Shown here in pieces: positions 8,249-17,098 of a stretch of 64,000 nt of DNA (position 1 is the stretch's first letter; each line of letters begins with the position of its first letter). Under the pieces are notes generated by a model. It saw only the letters and a program-made list of their open reading frames with translations, made no database searches and was not told the DNA's origin. Source of the DNA: Amycolatopsis xylanica (GTDB taxonomy: Bacteria > Actinomycetota > Actinomycetes > Mycobacteriales > Pseudonocardiaceae); the NCBI RefSeq assembly GCF_900107045.1, contig NZ_FNON01000005.1, positions 761,218 through 825,217 of the forward strand. The letters run 5' to 3'. The position numbers and the translations under genes were made by a program.

Positions 8249-8800
8249 ATGGAAGAGCAGTTCACCAAGGGGCACTTGGTCACGCTGATGATCAGCTCGC
8301 TGATCGCCACCGGTTTCGGTGCGGGCTGGTGGTTTTCCGGCACCGCCGCCGTGAACGGCCCGAAGACCGTCCTCGTGGTGCTCGGCATCGTGGTCGTCGT
8401 GGCACTGGTGGCGTGGATCGTGGCCTTGGGCCGCCGGGGCGCCGATCTGCCCGCCGGCGGCGGGCGCGGTGACAGCCCGTTCGGCAAGCAGTACGGCATC
8501 TCGGTGCTGCTGATGGTCGTCGGGATCTTCGCGGGCGCGCGGGTGCTCAGCGGGGTGTTCGACCTGCCGCAAGCCGTCCCCGCCTGGGTGCTGCTGCTCG
8601 TCGGCCTGCACTTCCTGCCGTTCTCGCGGCTCTTCGGCACCCGCCGGTTCCTCGTGCTCGCGATCCTGCTGTGCGTGGTCGCGGTGGCCGCCGCCGTGCT
8701 GGGTGCCGCCGGTCAGGAATGGGCTTGGCGGACGGTGCCGGGCTTCGGGGGCGCGGTCGTGCTGTGGGGGACGGCCGTCGCGGGGCTGCGCTCGCGCTGA
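8249..8800 (+). CDS. Five- to six-helix integral membrane protein, unknown function
   Basis: 183 residues with hydrophobic segments near 10-32, 41-63, 87-105, 112-128, 133-152 and 160-178. No transporter or enzyme motif is recognised. Start ATG at 8249 is well placed 45 bases after the metallophosphoesterase stop. Its stop is 35 bases before the RNase Z start, so a shared transcript is possible but not shown. Confidence 0.65.
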   Translation: MEEQFTKGHLVTLMISSLIATGFGAGWWFSGTAAVNGPKTVLVVLGIVVVVALVAWIVALGRRGADLPAGGGRGDSPFGKQYGISVLLMVVGIFAGARVLSGVFDLPQAVPAWVLLLVGLHFLPFSRLFGTRRFLVLAILLCVVAVAAAVLGAAGQEWAWRTVPGFGGAVVLWGTAVAGLRSR

Positions 8801-8834
8801 AAACCCGCTTGCCGCGCGCCGGTACGGTTTCGGG

Positions 8835-9755
8835 GTGTCCATTCGCGAGCTGGTGGTGCTGGGAACCGCGAGTCAGGTGCCGACGAGGCGGCGCAACCAC
8901 AACGGCTACCTCCTGCGCTGGGGCGCCGAAGGCATCCTCTTCGACCCCGGCGAGGGCACACAGCGGCAGATGCTGCTGGCGGGCGTCGCCGCGACCGACC
9001 TCACCCGGATCTGCCTGACGCACTTCCACGGCGACCATTGCCTGGGCGTGCCGGGCATCATCCAGCGCCTCTCGCTCGACGGGGTCCGCCATCCGGTGCA
9101 CGCGCACTTCCCGGCTTCGGGACGGCACTTCTTCGAGCGGCTGCGGCACGCGACCACGTTCTACGAGGTCGCGGAGCTGCGCGAGGAACCGGTGACCGGG
9201 GACGGGCCGATCGCGAACGGTGCTTTCGGGGTGCTCGAGGCGCGCTCGCTCAGCCATGGCGTGGAGGCGTTCGGGTACCGGCTGGTCGAACCCGACGGCA
9301 GGCAGATGCTGCCGGAACGGCTCCGCGAGCTGGGCGTGGCCGGGCCCGCCGTCGGCGAGCTGCAGCGGACCGGCGCGATCACGACCGGCGGGCGCACCGT
9401 CCGGCTGGAGGAAGTCAGCCTGCCGCGCAAGGGACAGCGGTTCGCGTTCGTGATGGACACCCGCCTGTGCGACGGCGTCTTCGCGCTCGCCGAGGGCGCC
9501 GACATGCTCGTGATCGAGTCGACCTTTCTCAGCGAGGACACCGCGCTGGCCGAGCAGGTCGGGCATCTCACCGCGGCGCAGGCGGGCCGGGTCGCGGCCG
9601 AGAGCGGGGTCCGGCTGCTGGTGCTCACGCACTTCTCGCAGCGATACCCGGACGCTTCGCGGTTCTACGAGGAGGCTCGGGCGGAATTCGACGGCGAGAT
9701 CGTGGTCGCCGAAGACCTGATGCGCATCGCCGTCCCGAAGCGCCCGTCCGCATGA
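8835..9755 (+). CDS. rnz: Ribonuclease Z
   Basis: A zinc endonuclease of the metallo-beta-lactamase fold that removes 3' trailers from tRNA precursors. The HxHxDH metal motif is at residues 63-68 (HFHGDH), with NHNGYLLRW and DPGEGTQRQM upstream. Later motifs include AFVMDTRLCDG and the C-terminal LLVLTHFSQRYPD, both family-typical. The length of 306 residues is normal. The GTG at 8835 starts the conserved N-terminus (SIRELVVLGTASQVPT); the longer open frame overlaps the upstream gene and is not conserved-looking. Confidence 0.92.
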   Translation: MSIRELVVLGTASQVPTRRRNHNGYLLRWGAEGILFDPGEGTQRQMLLAGVAATDLTRICLTHFHGDHCLGVPGIIQRLSLDGVRHPVHAHFPASGRHFFERLRHATTFYEVAELREEPVTGDGPIANGAFGVLEARSLSHGVEAFGYRLVEPDGRQMLPERLRELGVAGPAVGELQRTGAITTGGRTVRLEEVSLPRKGQRFAFVMDTRLCDGVFALAEGADMLVIESTFLSEDTALAEQVGHLTAAQAGRVAAESGVRLLVLTHFSQRYPDASRFYEEARAEFDGEIVVAEDLMRIAVPKRPSA

Positions 9756-9842
9756 ACGACCCCACGGTGTACTGATCACACGAACGTGGCACCGCGCGGC
9801 GGCTTGATCGGCTCTTGGCGACAATCGGAGCCGGAGGCGGTC

Positions 9843-10757
9843 ATGAAACGGTCGGTCGAGCGGATCAGGCTGAGCACATCCGGGGTCGCGCCCGGCGAGC
9901 TGGTCGTCGTCACGGAGTTCACCCATCCCGTCAGGGGACGCGTCCGCTGTCCCGCCGCGCCGCTGCTCGCGTCCGGAGTGGACGGAGCACGCGTCGGCAC
10001 GGTCCCGGACACGCCCGGCGACGCGACCTTGACCGCGGTGTCCTATGTGGACGCTGAAGGCGCGACCGGATTCGGGATAGCCACCAGGGATCCGGCCGCG
10101 GGGATCATCGCGGACGAGGTCGTGTCCCGCTGGGCCGCCGTGCTGCGGACCCGCCGCGTGCTGCTGGCCGACTACCAGCCAGGGTGCGGCGCCGAGTGCC
10201 CGCTGGTCGACCGGATGCGGTCGCGCCTGCGCGAGTTCATCGACCGGGGCGACGACGTGGTGCTGATCGCGAGACGCGGGCACGCCGTCGCCGCCACGCT
10301 CGCCGCCGGGACGCACCTCGTCGAAAGACCTGAAGACGTGAGGACGCTGCCCGCGTTCGATCCCGAGCGGGTCTCGTTCCTGGTCGCGCCCGGGATGCCG
10401 ATCGAAGACGCCGCGCGGGTGCTCGCCGCGCTGCGGGCCCGGTTCCCCCGGCTGCGCGGGCATCACCCGGACGAATGGTGTTACGCCGCGTCCGATCAAC
10501 GCGAAACCGTGCGCTCGGTCGCGGCGGCGAGTGACCTGCTGCTGCTCTGCGGGCCCGTGCACGACGTGCGGGGGCGGATCCTCACCGAGGTCGGGGAGAT
10601 CCGGCCGGACTGGCTCGCGCGCGCCGCGACCGTCGGGATCGCGGGCGGGCCGTCCGCGCTGGTGGACGCGGTGCTCCGGGCGTTGTCCGGGCTCGGGCCG
10701 CTCAGCGTCGCCCGGCGCAAGGTGACCACGGAGATCAGGGCGTTCGCCGTGCGTTGA
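9843..10757 (+). CDS. IspH-like protein (HMBPP reductase paralogue)
   Basis: 304 residues related to 4-hydroxy-3-methylbut-2-enyl diphosphate reductase, the last MEP-pathway step, which uses a [4Fe-4S] cluster held by three Cys. Two cluster regions are visible: Cys119 in ECPLVDRM (compare TCPLV in IspH) and Cys213 in EWCYAASDQRETV (compare CYATxNRQ). The usual first motif RGFCAGV is absent; Cys36 in VRCPAAPLL may replace it. ATG 9843 follows GGAGG. Its 3' end overlaps the convergent XRE-TPR gene by 23 bases. It is a divergent paralogue rather than the housekeeping enzyme, possibly paired with the Dxs-like gene. Activity is uncertain. Confidence 0.72.
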   Translation: MKRSVERIRLSTSGVAPGELVVVTEFTHPVRGRVRCPAAPLLASGVDGARVGTVPDTPGDATLTAVSYVDAEGATGFGIATRDPAAGIIADEVVSRWAAVLRTRRVLLADYQPGCGAECPLVDRMRSRLREFIDRGDDVVLIARRGHAVAATLAAGTHLVERPEDVRTLPAFDPERVSFLVAPGMPIEDAARVLAALRARFPRLRGHHPDEWCYAASDQRETVRSVAAASDLLLLCGPVHDVRGRILTEVGEIRPDWLARAATVGIAGGPSALVDAVLRALSGLGPLSVARRKVTTEIRAFAVR

Positions 10758-12015
10758 GCACGAGCGCCGCGCGCTGGCCGAGCAGCCGCGCGGACGGGTT
10801 CTTCTGGTGCGGGCGGACCTGGGCGCGCAGCGTGGCGAGCGCGGTGTCGGCGCGGCGTGAGCGCAGGTGCGGGTAATCGTCGAGGAACCGGTGCCAGGTG
10901 TCGCAGGCCTGGTCGAGCTGACCGGCGGCGAGCTGGAGTTCGGCCAGCCTGGCGAGGGTGATCGCGCGCGAGCGCCGCTCAGCGGCCGGGCGGTGGAAGA
11001 TCGACGACTTCAACGCCCTGATCGCGGCCTGCCGGTCGCCGAGCGACGCGGCCACCGCCGCGTGCTGGTGCGCCAGCGAAGCCTCGTGGTAGCCGCCGAT
11101 CGCGAGGTCGGCGGACTGCGCCGCGGCGAGCCGGTTTTCGGCGACGCCGAGCTGGGTGATGGCGGCCTGCCGGTCGCCTGCGGCGGCGCAGGCGACCGCG
11201 AGCTGCCCGTGCAGGAACGCGCGGGTGCGCGGAGACGCCGTCGGCGCGGCCGCCGCCACGGCCGCTTCGGCGAGGTGCACGGCGTTCCGGTGGTGCCCGA
11301 GCGCCCGGGCCTGCACGCTCAGCGCGCGCAACGCGACGGCGTACCCCGTGGCGTCGGCGGCCTGTGCGGCGAGCCGGGCGCTGGCCAGGTAATAGCTCTG
11401 AGCCGCGCCGTGCAGCTCGTCGTCGAAACACATGAAGCCGTTGAGATACGTGAGCAGGGACGCGGAACGCAGCAGTTCGTGCCGGACGGCCGGTGCGGCG
11501 TCGGCGCGCAGCCACGGCGCGATCGTGTACGCGAGATAGCCGGCCAGCGCGGTCCGGCCGCGGCCGCCGCCGAAGGTGACATCGGCGTCGGAGAACACCT
11601 CGATCATCGACGCGGCGGAGGCCGCCTCGGTCCGGCCGACGCGCCCGATCCCGTCCCGCTGAGCGGGGACCGCGAGCTCGGCCAGCGAGGGCACGTCGAG
11701 CTCGGCCAGGCGGTAGATCCGGTCCGGTTCGACCAGCAGCGACGGGGTGGCGGCCGCTCCGTTGCCGGTCATCCCGGTCAGCGCGACCGGGATCTCGCGC
11801 CCCAGCCTGCGGGTGAACGCCTCCGCGACCAGGTCCGGCACGGGGGAGCGCGGCCGTGACCCCGAGAGCCAGTGCGCGACCGAGGTGCGGTCGTAACTCA
11901 GGCGCAGGCCCGCTTCGCCGCCGATCGCGTTGACCGCGGCCGCCAGCGCCCCACCGGTCCACCCCGCCTCGGTGAGCAATGTGCGCAGCGGGTCATTGGG
12001 CCGGCGCCCCGTCAT
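10735..12015 (-). CDS. XRE-type transcriptional regulator with TPR repeats
   Basis: 426 residues. An N-terminal helix-turn-helix domain (about 1-75; SYDRTSVAHWLSGSRPRSP is the typical recognition-helix region of actinomycete XRE-TPR regulators) is followed by an Ala-rich tetratricopeptide array to about residue 400. Such proteins are abundant in Streptomyces and Amycolatopsis and often control nearby specialised-metabolism genes. It is divergent from the Dxs-like gene (142-base intergenic region containing TTCAACA and TCAACA direct repeats) and convergent with the IspH-like gene, so it probably regulates one or both. Confidence 0.8.
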   Translation of the reverse strand: MTGRRPNDPLRTLLTEAGWTGGALAAAVNAIGGEAGLRLSYDRTSVAHWLSGSRPRSPVPDLVAEAFTRRLGREIPVALTGMTGNGAAATPSLLVEPDRIYRLAELDVPSLAELAVPAQRDGIGRVGRTEAASAASMIEVFSDADVTFGGGRGRTALAGYLAYTIAPWLRADAAPAVRHELLRSASLLTYLNGFMCFDDELHGAAQSYYLASARLAAQAADATGYAVALRALSVQARALGHHRNAVHLAEAAVAAAAPTASPRTRAFLHGQLAVACAAAGDRQAAITQLGVAENRLAAAQSADLAIGGYHEASLAHQHAAVAASLGDRQAAIRALKSSIFHRPAAERRSRAITLARLAELQLAAGQLDQACDTWHRFLDDYPHLRSRRADTALATLRAQVRPHQKNPSARLLGQRAALVLNARRTP

Positions 12016-12157
12016 CCATTCCCTTTCGGATTCAACAGTGTGCCGATGTTCAACACATCCGGGCCGATGGACCAGACCACCGGCGGGTTCCGGCGGGCTA
12101 ACTAGAAGGATGACGGACCGTTGGTGCGACGAGCATTACCCGATCGGGTGGTAGAAA

Positions 12158-13600
12158 ATGGCACTCAGCGAAGTACTCGACGAACGGCACGCGACCGGCC
12201 TGCGAGGACTGTCCAGATCGGCCTTGAGACGCCTCGCCGCGGACTTGCGTGGCGAACGGGTGGATTCGACGATGGTCGAGCTCACCCTCGCGCTGCACCG
12301 GGTTTTCGACTCCAGCCGTGACGTACTGCTCTTCGACACGGCCGAGCAGGCGTCCGTCCACCGGATGCTCATCGACTCGCGCGACGGCCTGCCGGGGCAT
12401 TCCACCGCGCTCTCGTACGCGGACGGCCTCGCCAAGGCGTTCGCACTGCGCGGCCACCGCGACCGGCGCGTGGTCGCGGTCGTCAGCGACGCCTCGCTGA
12501 CCGGCGGCATGTGCTGGGAGGCGCTCAACAACATCGGCGGTGCCCCTGACCGCCGCGTGATCATCGTGCTCAACGACAGCGGCACGAGCTACGACCCGAC
12601 CGACGGCGGCATCGTGCACCACCTCGCCCGGCTGCGGCGGCTGCGCGGGCGCAACGTCTTCGCCCAGCTCGGGCTCGCCTACATCGGCCCGGTCGACGGC
12701 CACGACCTCGGCGCGGTCGAACACTGCCTCGAGCGCGCGAAACGCTCGTGCCGCCCGGTGGTCGTGCACTTCAAGACCCCCGACGGCGCCGAGCGGCCCG
12801 TACGCCCGTGGGCGTCGGCGTTCGACGAGGAGCTGACCGAGATCGGCGCCGAGCGCCGCGAGGTCGTCTGCGTGACCACCGGCCCGGTCGACTCACTCAC
12901 CCGCTTCACGCATCGCTTCCCGGCCCGGGTCTTCGGCGCCGGGATGGCCGAGCAGCACGCCGTCACCTCCGCCGCCGGGCTCGCGCTCGGTGGCCTGCGG
13001 CCGGTGGTGACCGTGCCCGCGTCCCTGCTCGGCCGGGCGTTCGACCAGGTCGTCACCGACGTCGCGCAGCGCGGGCTCGCCGTGACCTTCGTGCTCGACG
13101 GCGCGGCCGACACGGCGATACTGCCGATGGTGCCCTCACTCGGCCTCGCCGTGCCGCGCGACCGCGCCCGCCTGCGGTCCCTGCTGCGCGAGGCCATCGC
13201 GGTCAGCAGCGGGCCGACGGTACTCCGCTGCCCCGACACGACCGCCGACGTGCCCGCGGTGCGTTCGCTCGGCCGCTGCGACCTCCTCCGCTCGGACCTC
13301 GGTGCGCGCGTGCTCCTGCTGCCGATCGGCACCGCCGCCCCGGCCTGCCTCGCCGCCGCCGACGACCTCGCCGGGCGCGGCGTGCGGGTCACCGTCGCCG
13401 ATCCGCGCTGGGTCTCCCCGCCCGATCCGGCGCTGCTCACGCTGGCGGGCGCGCACGACCTCGTGGTCGTGACGGGCCAGCCGGTGGAGGCCGGTTCGCT
13501 GGCGGCGTCGCTCGCGCATCCGAACGCCGTCGTCACCGGCGCCGCCGGGATCACCGCCGCCGTGCTCGGCTCACTTGCCGGGGGAGACGATCACGGGTGA
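12158..13600 (+). CDS. Degenerate 1-deoxyxylulose-5-phosphate synthase-like protein
   Basis: 480 residues, against about 630 in true Dxs. Dxs-like segments include MVELTLALHRVFDSSRD, LTGGMCWEALNN, LNDSGTSYDP and the pyrimidine-binding GMAEQHAVTSAAGLALGG. Key elements are lost. The GGHxxSxLG loop with its catalytic His is replaced by RVDSTM. GHQAYPHK reads AEQASVHR. The ThDP motif GDG is SDA. The HQGxFD loop is missing. The catalytic Glu of AEQH remains. It may be a ThDP enzyme of altered chemistry, a non-catalytic paralogue or a decaying gene, but the frame is intact. Its 3' end overlaps the convergent lipoprotein gene by 30 bases. Confidence 0.75.
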   Translation: MALSEVLDERHATGLRGLSRSALRRLAADLRGERVDSTMVELTLALHRVFDSSRDVLLFDTAEQASVHRMLIDSRDGLPGHSTALSYADGLAKAFALRGHRDRRVVAVVSDASLTGGMCWEALNNIGGAPDRRVIIVLNDSGTSYDPTDGGIVHHLARLRRLRGRNVFAQLGLAYIGPVDGHDLGAVEHCLERAKRSCRPVVVHFKTPDGAERPVRPWASAFDEELTEIGAERREVVCVTTGPVDSLTRFTHRFPARVFGAGMAEQHAVTSAAGLALGGLRPVVTVPASLLGRAFDQVVTDVAQRGLAVTFVLDGAADTAILPMVPSLGLAVPRDRARLRSLLREAIAVSSGPTVLRCPDTTADVPAVRSLGRCDLLRSDLGARVLLLPIGTAAPACLAAADDLAGRGVRVTVADPRWVSPPDPALLTLAGAHDLVVVTGQPVEAGSLAASLAHPNAVVTGAAGITAAVLGSLAGGDDHG

Positions 13601-14449
13601 GCCCTGCGGCACCGGGAGCACCTGCACCTTGCCCGCCTTGATCGCTTCGTTGACCGCCTGCTGCTGCTGGTAGGACTGGTAGCCGGGAATGCCGCCCGGG
13701 AAGCTCGCCGCCGCCTGCTTGTCGACCTCGGCCGCCTGCTGCCGCAGTTCGGCGGCCTGCTTGTCGGTGAGGCCCTGCACCAGTGCGGGCTGGATGCCGG
13801 GCTTCTGCAGCAGAACCGAGTTGATGGTGATCAGGTCGACACCCTGGGTCAGCGACTTGAGCACGGCGGGCAGCTGCTCGAGGACGTCGTGTTCCCACTG
13901 GGCTTTCGCGGCGGCGTCGGTGTACAGCTTCTGCCAGGGGTACTTGAGCGCCTCGTTGTCGGTCGCCCGGTCCAGCGCCGCACCGACGTAATTGCGCAGC
14001 AGCGATTTCCAGCCCTCCTTCATGGGCTGGCCGCCGTCGGTCGGCGCCGCGTCGTACTTGTAGGCGATGAGCTCGTGGAACATCTGCAGCTTGCCGCCTG
14101 GCCATTTCTTGCCGCTCGGGTCGGTGAACTCGTGGCAGTCGGTGTTGAGGGTGAACTTCACCGTGCCGGTCACCTTCACCTCCTGGGAGTCCTGGGTGGT
14201 GGAGGTCAGCGCGGCCGAGTCCATTCCGTCACCGTCGCCGAACGAGAAGTCACGCTGGCCGGTCGGGTAGTAGTAGTGGTCGTCGTTGACGTCGCTCACG
14301 TCGCGGTCGGTCTCGCATTCGACGAAATTGCGCGAGTCGAACGGCCCGCCGCCGTACTGCAGCGAGACCTCGCTCGAATTGGGATTCCCGATCGAGCACC
14401 CGGCGAGCGAAAGCGCGAAGAACGGCAGGACGAGCTGGCGGATCTTCAT
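13571..14449 (-). CDS. Lipoprotein with SPFH/band-7-like domain
   Basis: 292 residues. The N-terminal lipobox (ALSLAGC) predicts a lipid-anchored extracytoplasmic protein. The body resembles prohibitin/SPFH proteins: strands in the first half (VKVTGTVKFTLNTDC), a long helical region (ALKYPWQKLYTDAAAKAQWE), then GVDLITINSVLLQKPGIQP and a Gln/Ala-rich coiled coil (LTDKQAAELRQQAAEVDKQ). SPFH proteins organise membranes or anchor protease complexes; a lipid-anchored version is less common. Start ATG 14449 follows GGGGGAAC. It is divergent from the next lipoprotein gene. Confidence 0.65.
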   Translation of the reverse strand: MKIRQLVLPFFALSLAGCSIGNPNSSEVSLQYGGGPFDSRNFVECETDRDVSDVNDDHYYYPTGQRDFSFGDGDGMDSAALTSTTQDSQEVKVTGTVKFTLNTDCHEFTDPSGKKWPGGKLQMFHELIAYKYDAAPTDGGQPMKEGWKSLLRNYVGAALDRATDNEALKYPWQKLYTDAAAKAQWEHDVLEQLPAVLKSLTQGVDLITINSVLLQKPGIQPALVQGLTDKQAAELRQQAAEVDKQAAASFPGGIPGYQSYQQQQAVNEAIKAGKVQVLPVPQGSPVIVSPGK

Positions 14450-14602
14450 CGTTGTTCCCCCTGGATGACGCGGAGGCGGCACCGTCGCGCCCCACTGCCA
14501 CGATTGCAGCACACCAGGTGAGCAGGGGTACCGCCGAAGGTCAGCACCTCGTGCCTTAAAGTCATGGCCAGGGGTTTCACATCATTTCCAGGGGGATTCG
14601 TC

Positions 14603-15298
14603 ATGCCTGCACACCTGAAGAGACCGCACGTCCTCGTGCTGGCCGTGCTCGCCTTCGCCGTCGCGGGCTGCACGGCCGTCACCGGCCACGGGAGCAGGGA
14701 AGGCGGCGTCACGACCACCGGGCCGAACGCCGCCTCGGCCACCAGCACCGCGCCGACGACCACCGAGCGGCCGTACATGACGGTCACGCCGACGCTGGAG
14801 ATCACCGGTGAGGCGGCGAAGCCCGGCACCAAGGTGAAGTTCGGCGAGCAGGCTGTGCTGCCGGTCTACAGCTACTACGCCAAGGGCCAGCTCGGCGTCA
14901 CGCTCACCGTCGAGACGGTCAAGGCGTCCGATGAGGACGTCGAAGGCCTGCCGCTCAAGGACGAGGACAAGACCAAGCTGCGCGGGAAGTTCTTCTTCTT
15001 CGTGAAGCAGACACTGGTCAATGTGGACGGTGCGAACCTCTCGGAGCTCTACGTGCCCACGTTCACCCCGACGACCAGGAGCGGCGGCTGGCCAGGCCAG
15101 CTGTTCGGGATGGGGAACACGAGCGTCACCGGCTGCGAGGACGTCACGTCGCTGCCGAAGGACTTCACCGCCAAGGGCGCGAAGTTCGAGGCCTGCAAGC
15201 TCTACTTCGGAGTGTCGTCCGACCCGATCGCCTCGGTCGCCTACACCAAGGCGCCGTACGACACGGGCGCCACGAAGGCCGTCACCTGGAAGAAGTGA
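14603..15298 (+). CDS. Secreted lipoprotein, unknown function
   Basis: 231 residues with a lipobox (FAVAGC), a Ser/Thr/Pro-rich linker and a compact beta-rich domain (GEQAVLPVYSYYAKGQLGV). It resembles DUF4352-type immunoglobulin-like extracytoplasmic domains in pattern only. Start ATG 14603 follows AGGGGG; the longer open frame starts in non-conserved sequence. It is transcribed away from the SPFH lipoprotein, with 153 bases between the starts. Confidence 0.7.
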   Translation: MPAHLKRPHVLVLAVLAFAVAGCTAVTGHGSREGGVTTTGPNAASATSTAPTTTERPYMTVTPTLEITGEAAKPGTKVKFGEQAVLPVYSYYAKGQLGVTLTVETVKASDEDVEGLPLKDEDKTKLRGKFFFFVKQTLVNVDGANLSELYVPTFTPTTRSGGWPGQLFGMGNTSVTGCEDVTSLPKDFTAKGAKFEACKLYFGVSSDPIASVAYTKAPYDTGATKAVTWKK

Positions 15299-15342
15299 CC
15301 GTCCTTTGAGGTCACCCCGGCCGGAGTGACCTCAAAGGACGG
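15299..15342. terminator. Bidirectional terminator hairpin
   Basis: A perfect 17-bp stem (CCGTCCTTTGAGGTCAC / GTGACCTCAAAGGACGG) with a 10-base loop fills the gap between the convergent stops of the lipoprotein and the beta-helix protein. It has no strong T tract on either side. Confidence 0.75.
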
Positions 15343-15346
15343 ACGG

Positions 15347-16798
15347 CTACGGCGTGACCGGCGCGTTGGTCAGGCCTTTCACCGCACGGGTGACGGTGTT
15401 CGACGCGTACACGACGTTCGGCTGCTCCTTGCACTGTGACACCGAAGTGATCTTGATGGCGTACTCGCCGACGCCGCCGAGGTCGGACTTGTTGTCGCGC
15501 CAGACGTTCCCGCAGCCGTTGGGGTAGGCGGGAGTGGTGCCCGGGTTGTGCGTCTCGTAGCCGTTGGCGAACTTGCCCGGCGTGGTGAACGTGCCGGTGT
15601 TGCCTTCGATCGTGTACCCGATGCCCTTGACGTCGACCCAGGAATCGGCCGAGTTCTCGCCGGTGACGCCCTGGCCGTCGAAGGTGTTGCCCCGGATGAG
15701 GCCGTTGAATGTGCCTTCCTTGACGTCGATCGCCTCGGCCGCGATGTACGGGCCGAAGTGGTTGCCGATCACCTGGATCCGGTCGCCCTTGTCGACGCCG
15801 CCGGAGTTGCCGTGGCAGCCCCAGTTCGAGCCCGCCGAGCCGAGGTACACACCCTCGCCGTAGCCCGGCTGCACCAGACCGGTGTAGCTGATCTTGGAGT
15901 TGCGGATCAGGCTGTCCGAAGAGGACTTGCGGAAGTGCACGGCCTCCTCGTCGACGTGGTCGACCGTCACGCCGTCGATCACGGTGTGCGGCGAGTTGTC
16001 GGCGACGATGCCCTTTTTGGACTCTCGCACGGTGAAGCCGCTGAGGTTCCAGTACGGGGCGTTGTACAGCCAGAGCCCGTACCCGGAGTCCCAGCCCGCC
16101 GTCGGCGCCGGGCACTCGGGTGGGTCGCCAGCCGGGCCGTCGTTGATCAGGATCGCGCCGGAGCCGGTCAGGGAGATCGGCTTCGCCGCGGTGCCAGCCC
16201 GGCTGGTCTGGAAGGAACCGTGATAGGTGCCCGCCGCGAGCTTGATCGTCTGCCCCGGGTTCACCGCCGCGAGCGCCGCTTGCAGCTGCGCCGTCGTGGA
16301 GACGTTGATCGTGTCGCCGGGACTGGGGCTGCTGGTGGTCGTCGGGGTGGTCGTCGTCGTGCTCGTTGTCGTCGTGCTGGTCGGGGTGGTGGGTGTCGTC
16401 GTCGGCGTGCCGCCGCCGCACGGCGCGCCGTTGACCGAGCAGCCGCTCGGCAGGCCGAGCCCGGCGGCGTTGAAGCCGAACCCGGTGGTGCCACCGGGTT
16501 TGATCTTCCCGTTGGTCGAGGTGTTCGTGAACTTGTAGTGCTGCCCGGTCTTGGTCATGACCGAGCTCCACGAGTTGCTGACCGTGGTGCCGGACGGCAG
16601 GTCGAACTCGACCGTCCACGAGGTGCTCGCCGTGTCACCGGTGTTGGCCAGCGCGAACCGGCCGCCGTATCCGCTGTCCCACACCGAACTCTGGGTGAAC
16701 GTCGCCGACACGCTCGGCGCCGCTTCGGCCGTCACCACGACGCCGAGGCCCGCCGCGGTGACCGCGGCCGCGCTCACCGCCCATAGCCGCTTCCTCAT
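15347..16798 (-). CDS. Secreted CBM2 + right-handed beta-helix protein (polysaccharide lyase-like)
   Basis: 483 residues. Signal peptide (about 1-28, ending TAEA), CBM2 cellulose/chitin-binding module (about 30-130, with conserved SVWDSGYGGRF and WTVEFDLPSGTTVSNSWSS), a Thr/Ser/Pro linker (about 132-165) and a parallel beta-helix domain (about 168-480) of the pectate-lyase-like fold, with helix rungs such as NLSGFTVRESKKGIVADN. No single catalytic family can be fixed; a lyase or hydrolase of plant or fungal wall polysaccharide is inferred. Its ATG overlaps the TGA of the upstream gene (ATGA), so translation is coupled. Its CBM2-coding DNA is a near copy of that in the upstream gene. Confidence 0.85.
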   Translation of the reverse strand: MRKRLWAVSAAAVTAAGLGVVVTAEAAPSVSATFTQSSVWDSGYGGRFALANTGDTASTSWTVEFDLPSGTTVSNSWSSVMTKTGQHYKFTNTSTNGKIKPGGTTGFGFNAAGLGLPSGCSVNGAPCGGGTPTTTPTTPTSTTTTSTTTTTPTTTSSPSPGDTINVSTTAQLQAALAAVNPGQTIKLAAGTYHGSFQTSRAGTAAKPISLTGSGAILINDGPAGDPPECPAPTAGWDSGYGLWLYNAPYWNLSGFTVRESKKGIVADNSPHTVIDGVTVDHVDEEAVHFRKSSSDSLIRNSKISYTGLVQPGYGEGVYLGSAGSNWGCHGNSGGVDKGDRIQVIGNHFGPYIAAEAIDVKEGTFNGLIRGNTFDGQGVTGENSADSWVDVKGIGYTIEGNTGTFTTPGKFANGYETHNPGTTPAYPNGCGNVWRDNKSDLGGVGEYAIKITSVSQCKEQPNVVYASNTVTRAVKGLTNAPVTP

Positions 16799-17098
16799 GA
16801 GGTGCCTCCGCAGGGGGTTCCGGCGAGCGCGCAGTTGGACGGCAGGCCGCGCCCGGCGGCGTTGAAGCCGAACGTGGTGGTGCCACCGGGTTTGATCTTG
16901 CCGTTGGTCGAGGTGTTCGTGAACTTGTAGTGCTGCCCGGTCTTGGTCAGCACCGAGCTCCACGAGTTGCTGACCGTGGTGCCCGAAGGCAGGTCGAACT
17001 CGACCGCCCAGGACGTGGTCGCGGTGGCGCAGGTGTTGGCGATGGTGAAGGAGCCGCCGTACCCGCTGTCCCACACCGACTTCTGGGTGAACGTCGCC
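16448..17098. repeat. Gap-free pair of CBM2-coding direct repeats
   Basis: About 259 bases at 16448-16706 (start of the downstream gene) match 16840-17098 (end of the upstream gene) at a constant offset of 392 bases with no indels. Long stretches are identical, for example around TTCGTGAACTTGTAGTGCTG. This indicates recent duplication or gene conversion between the two CBM2 modules. Confidence 0.85.
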
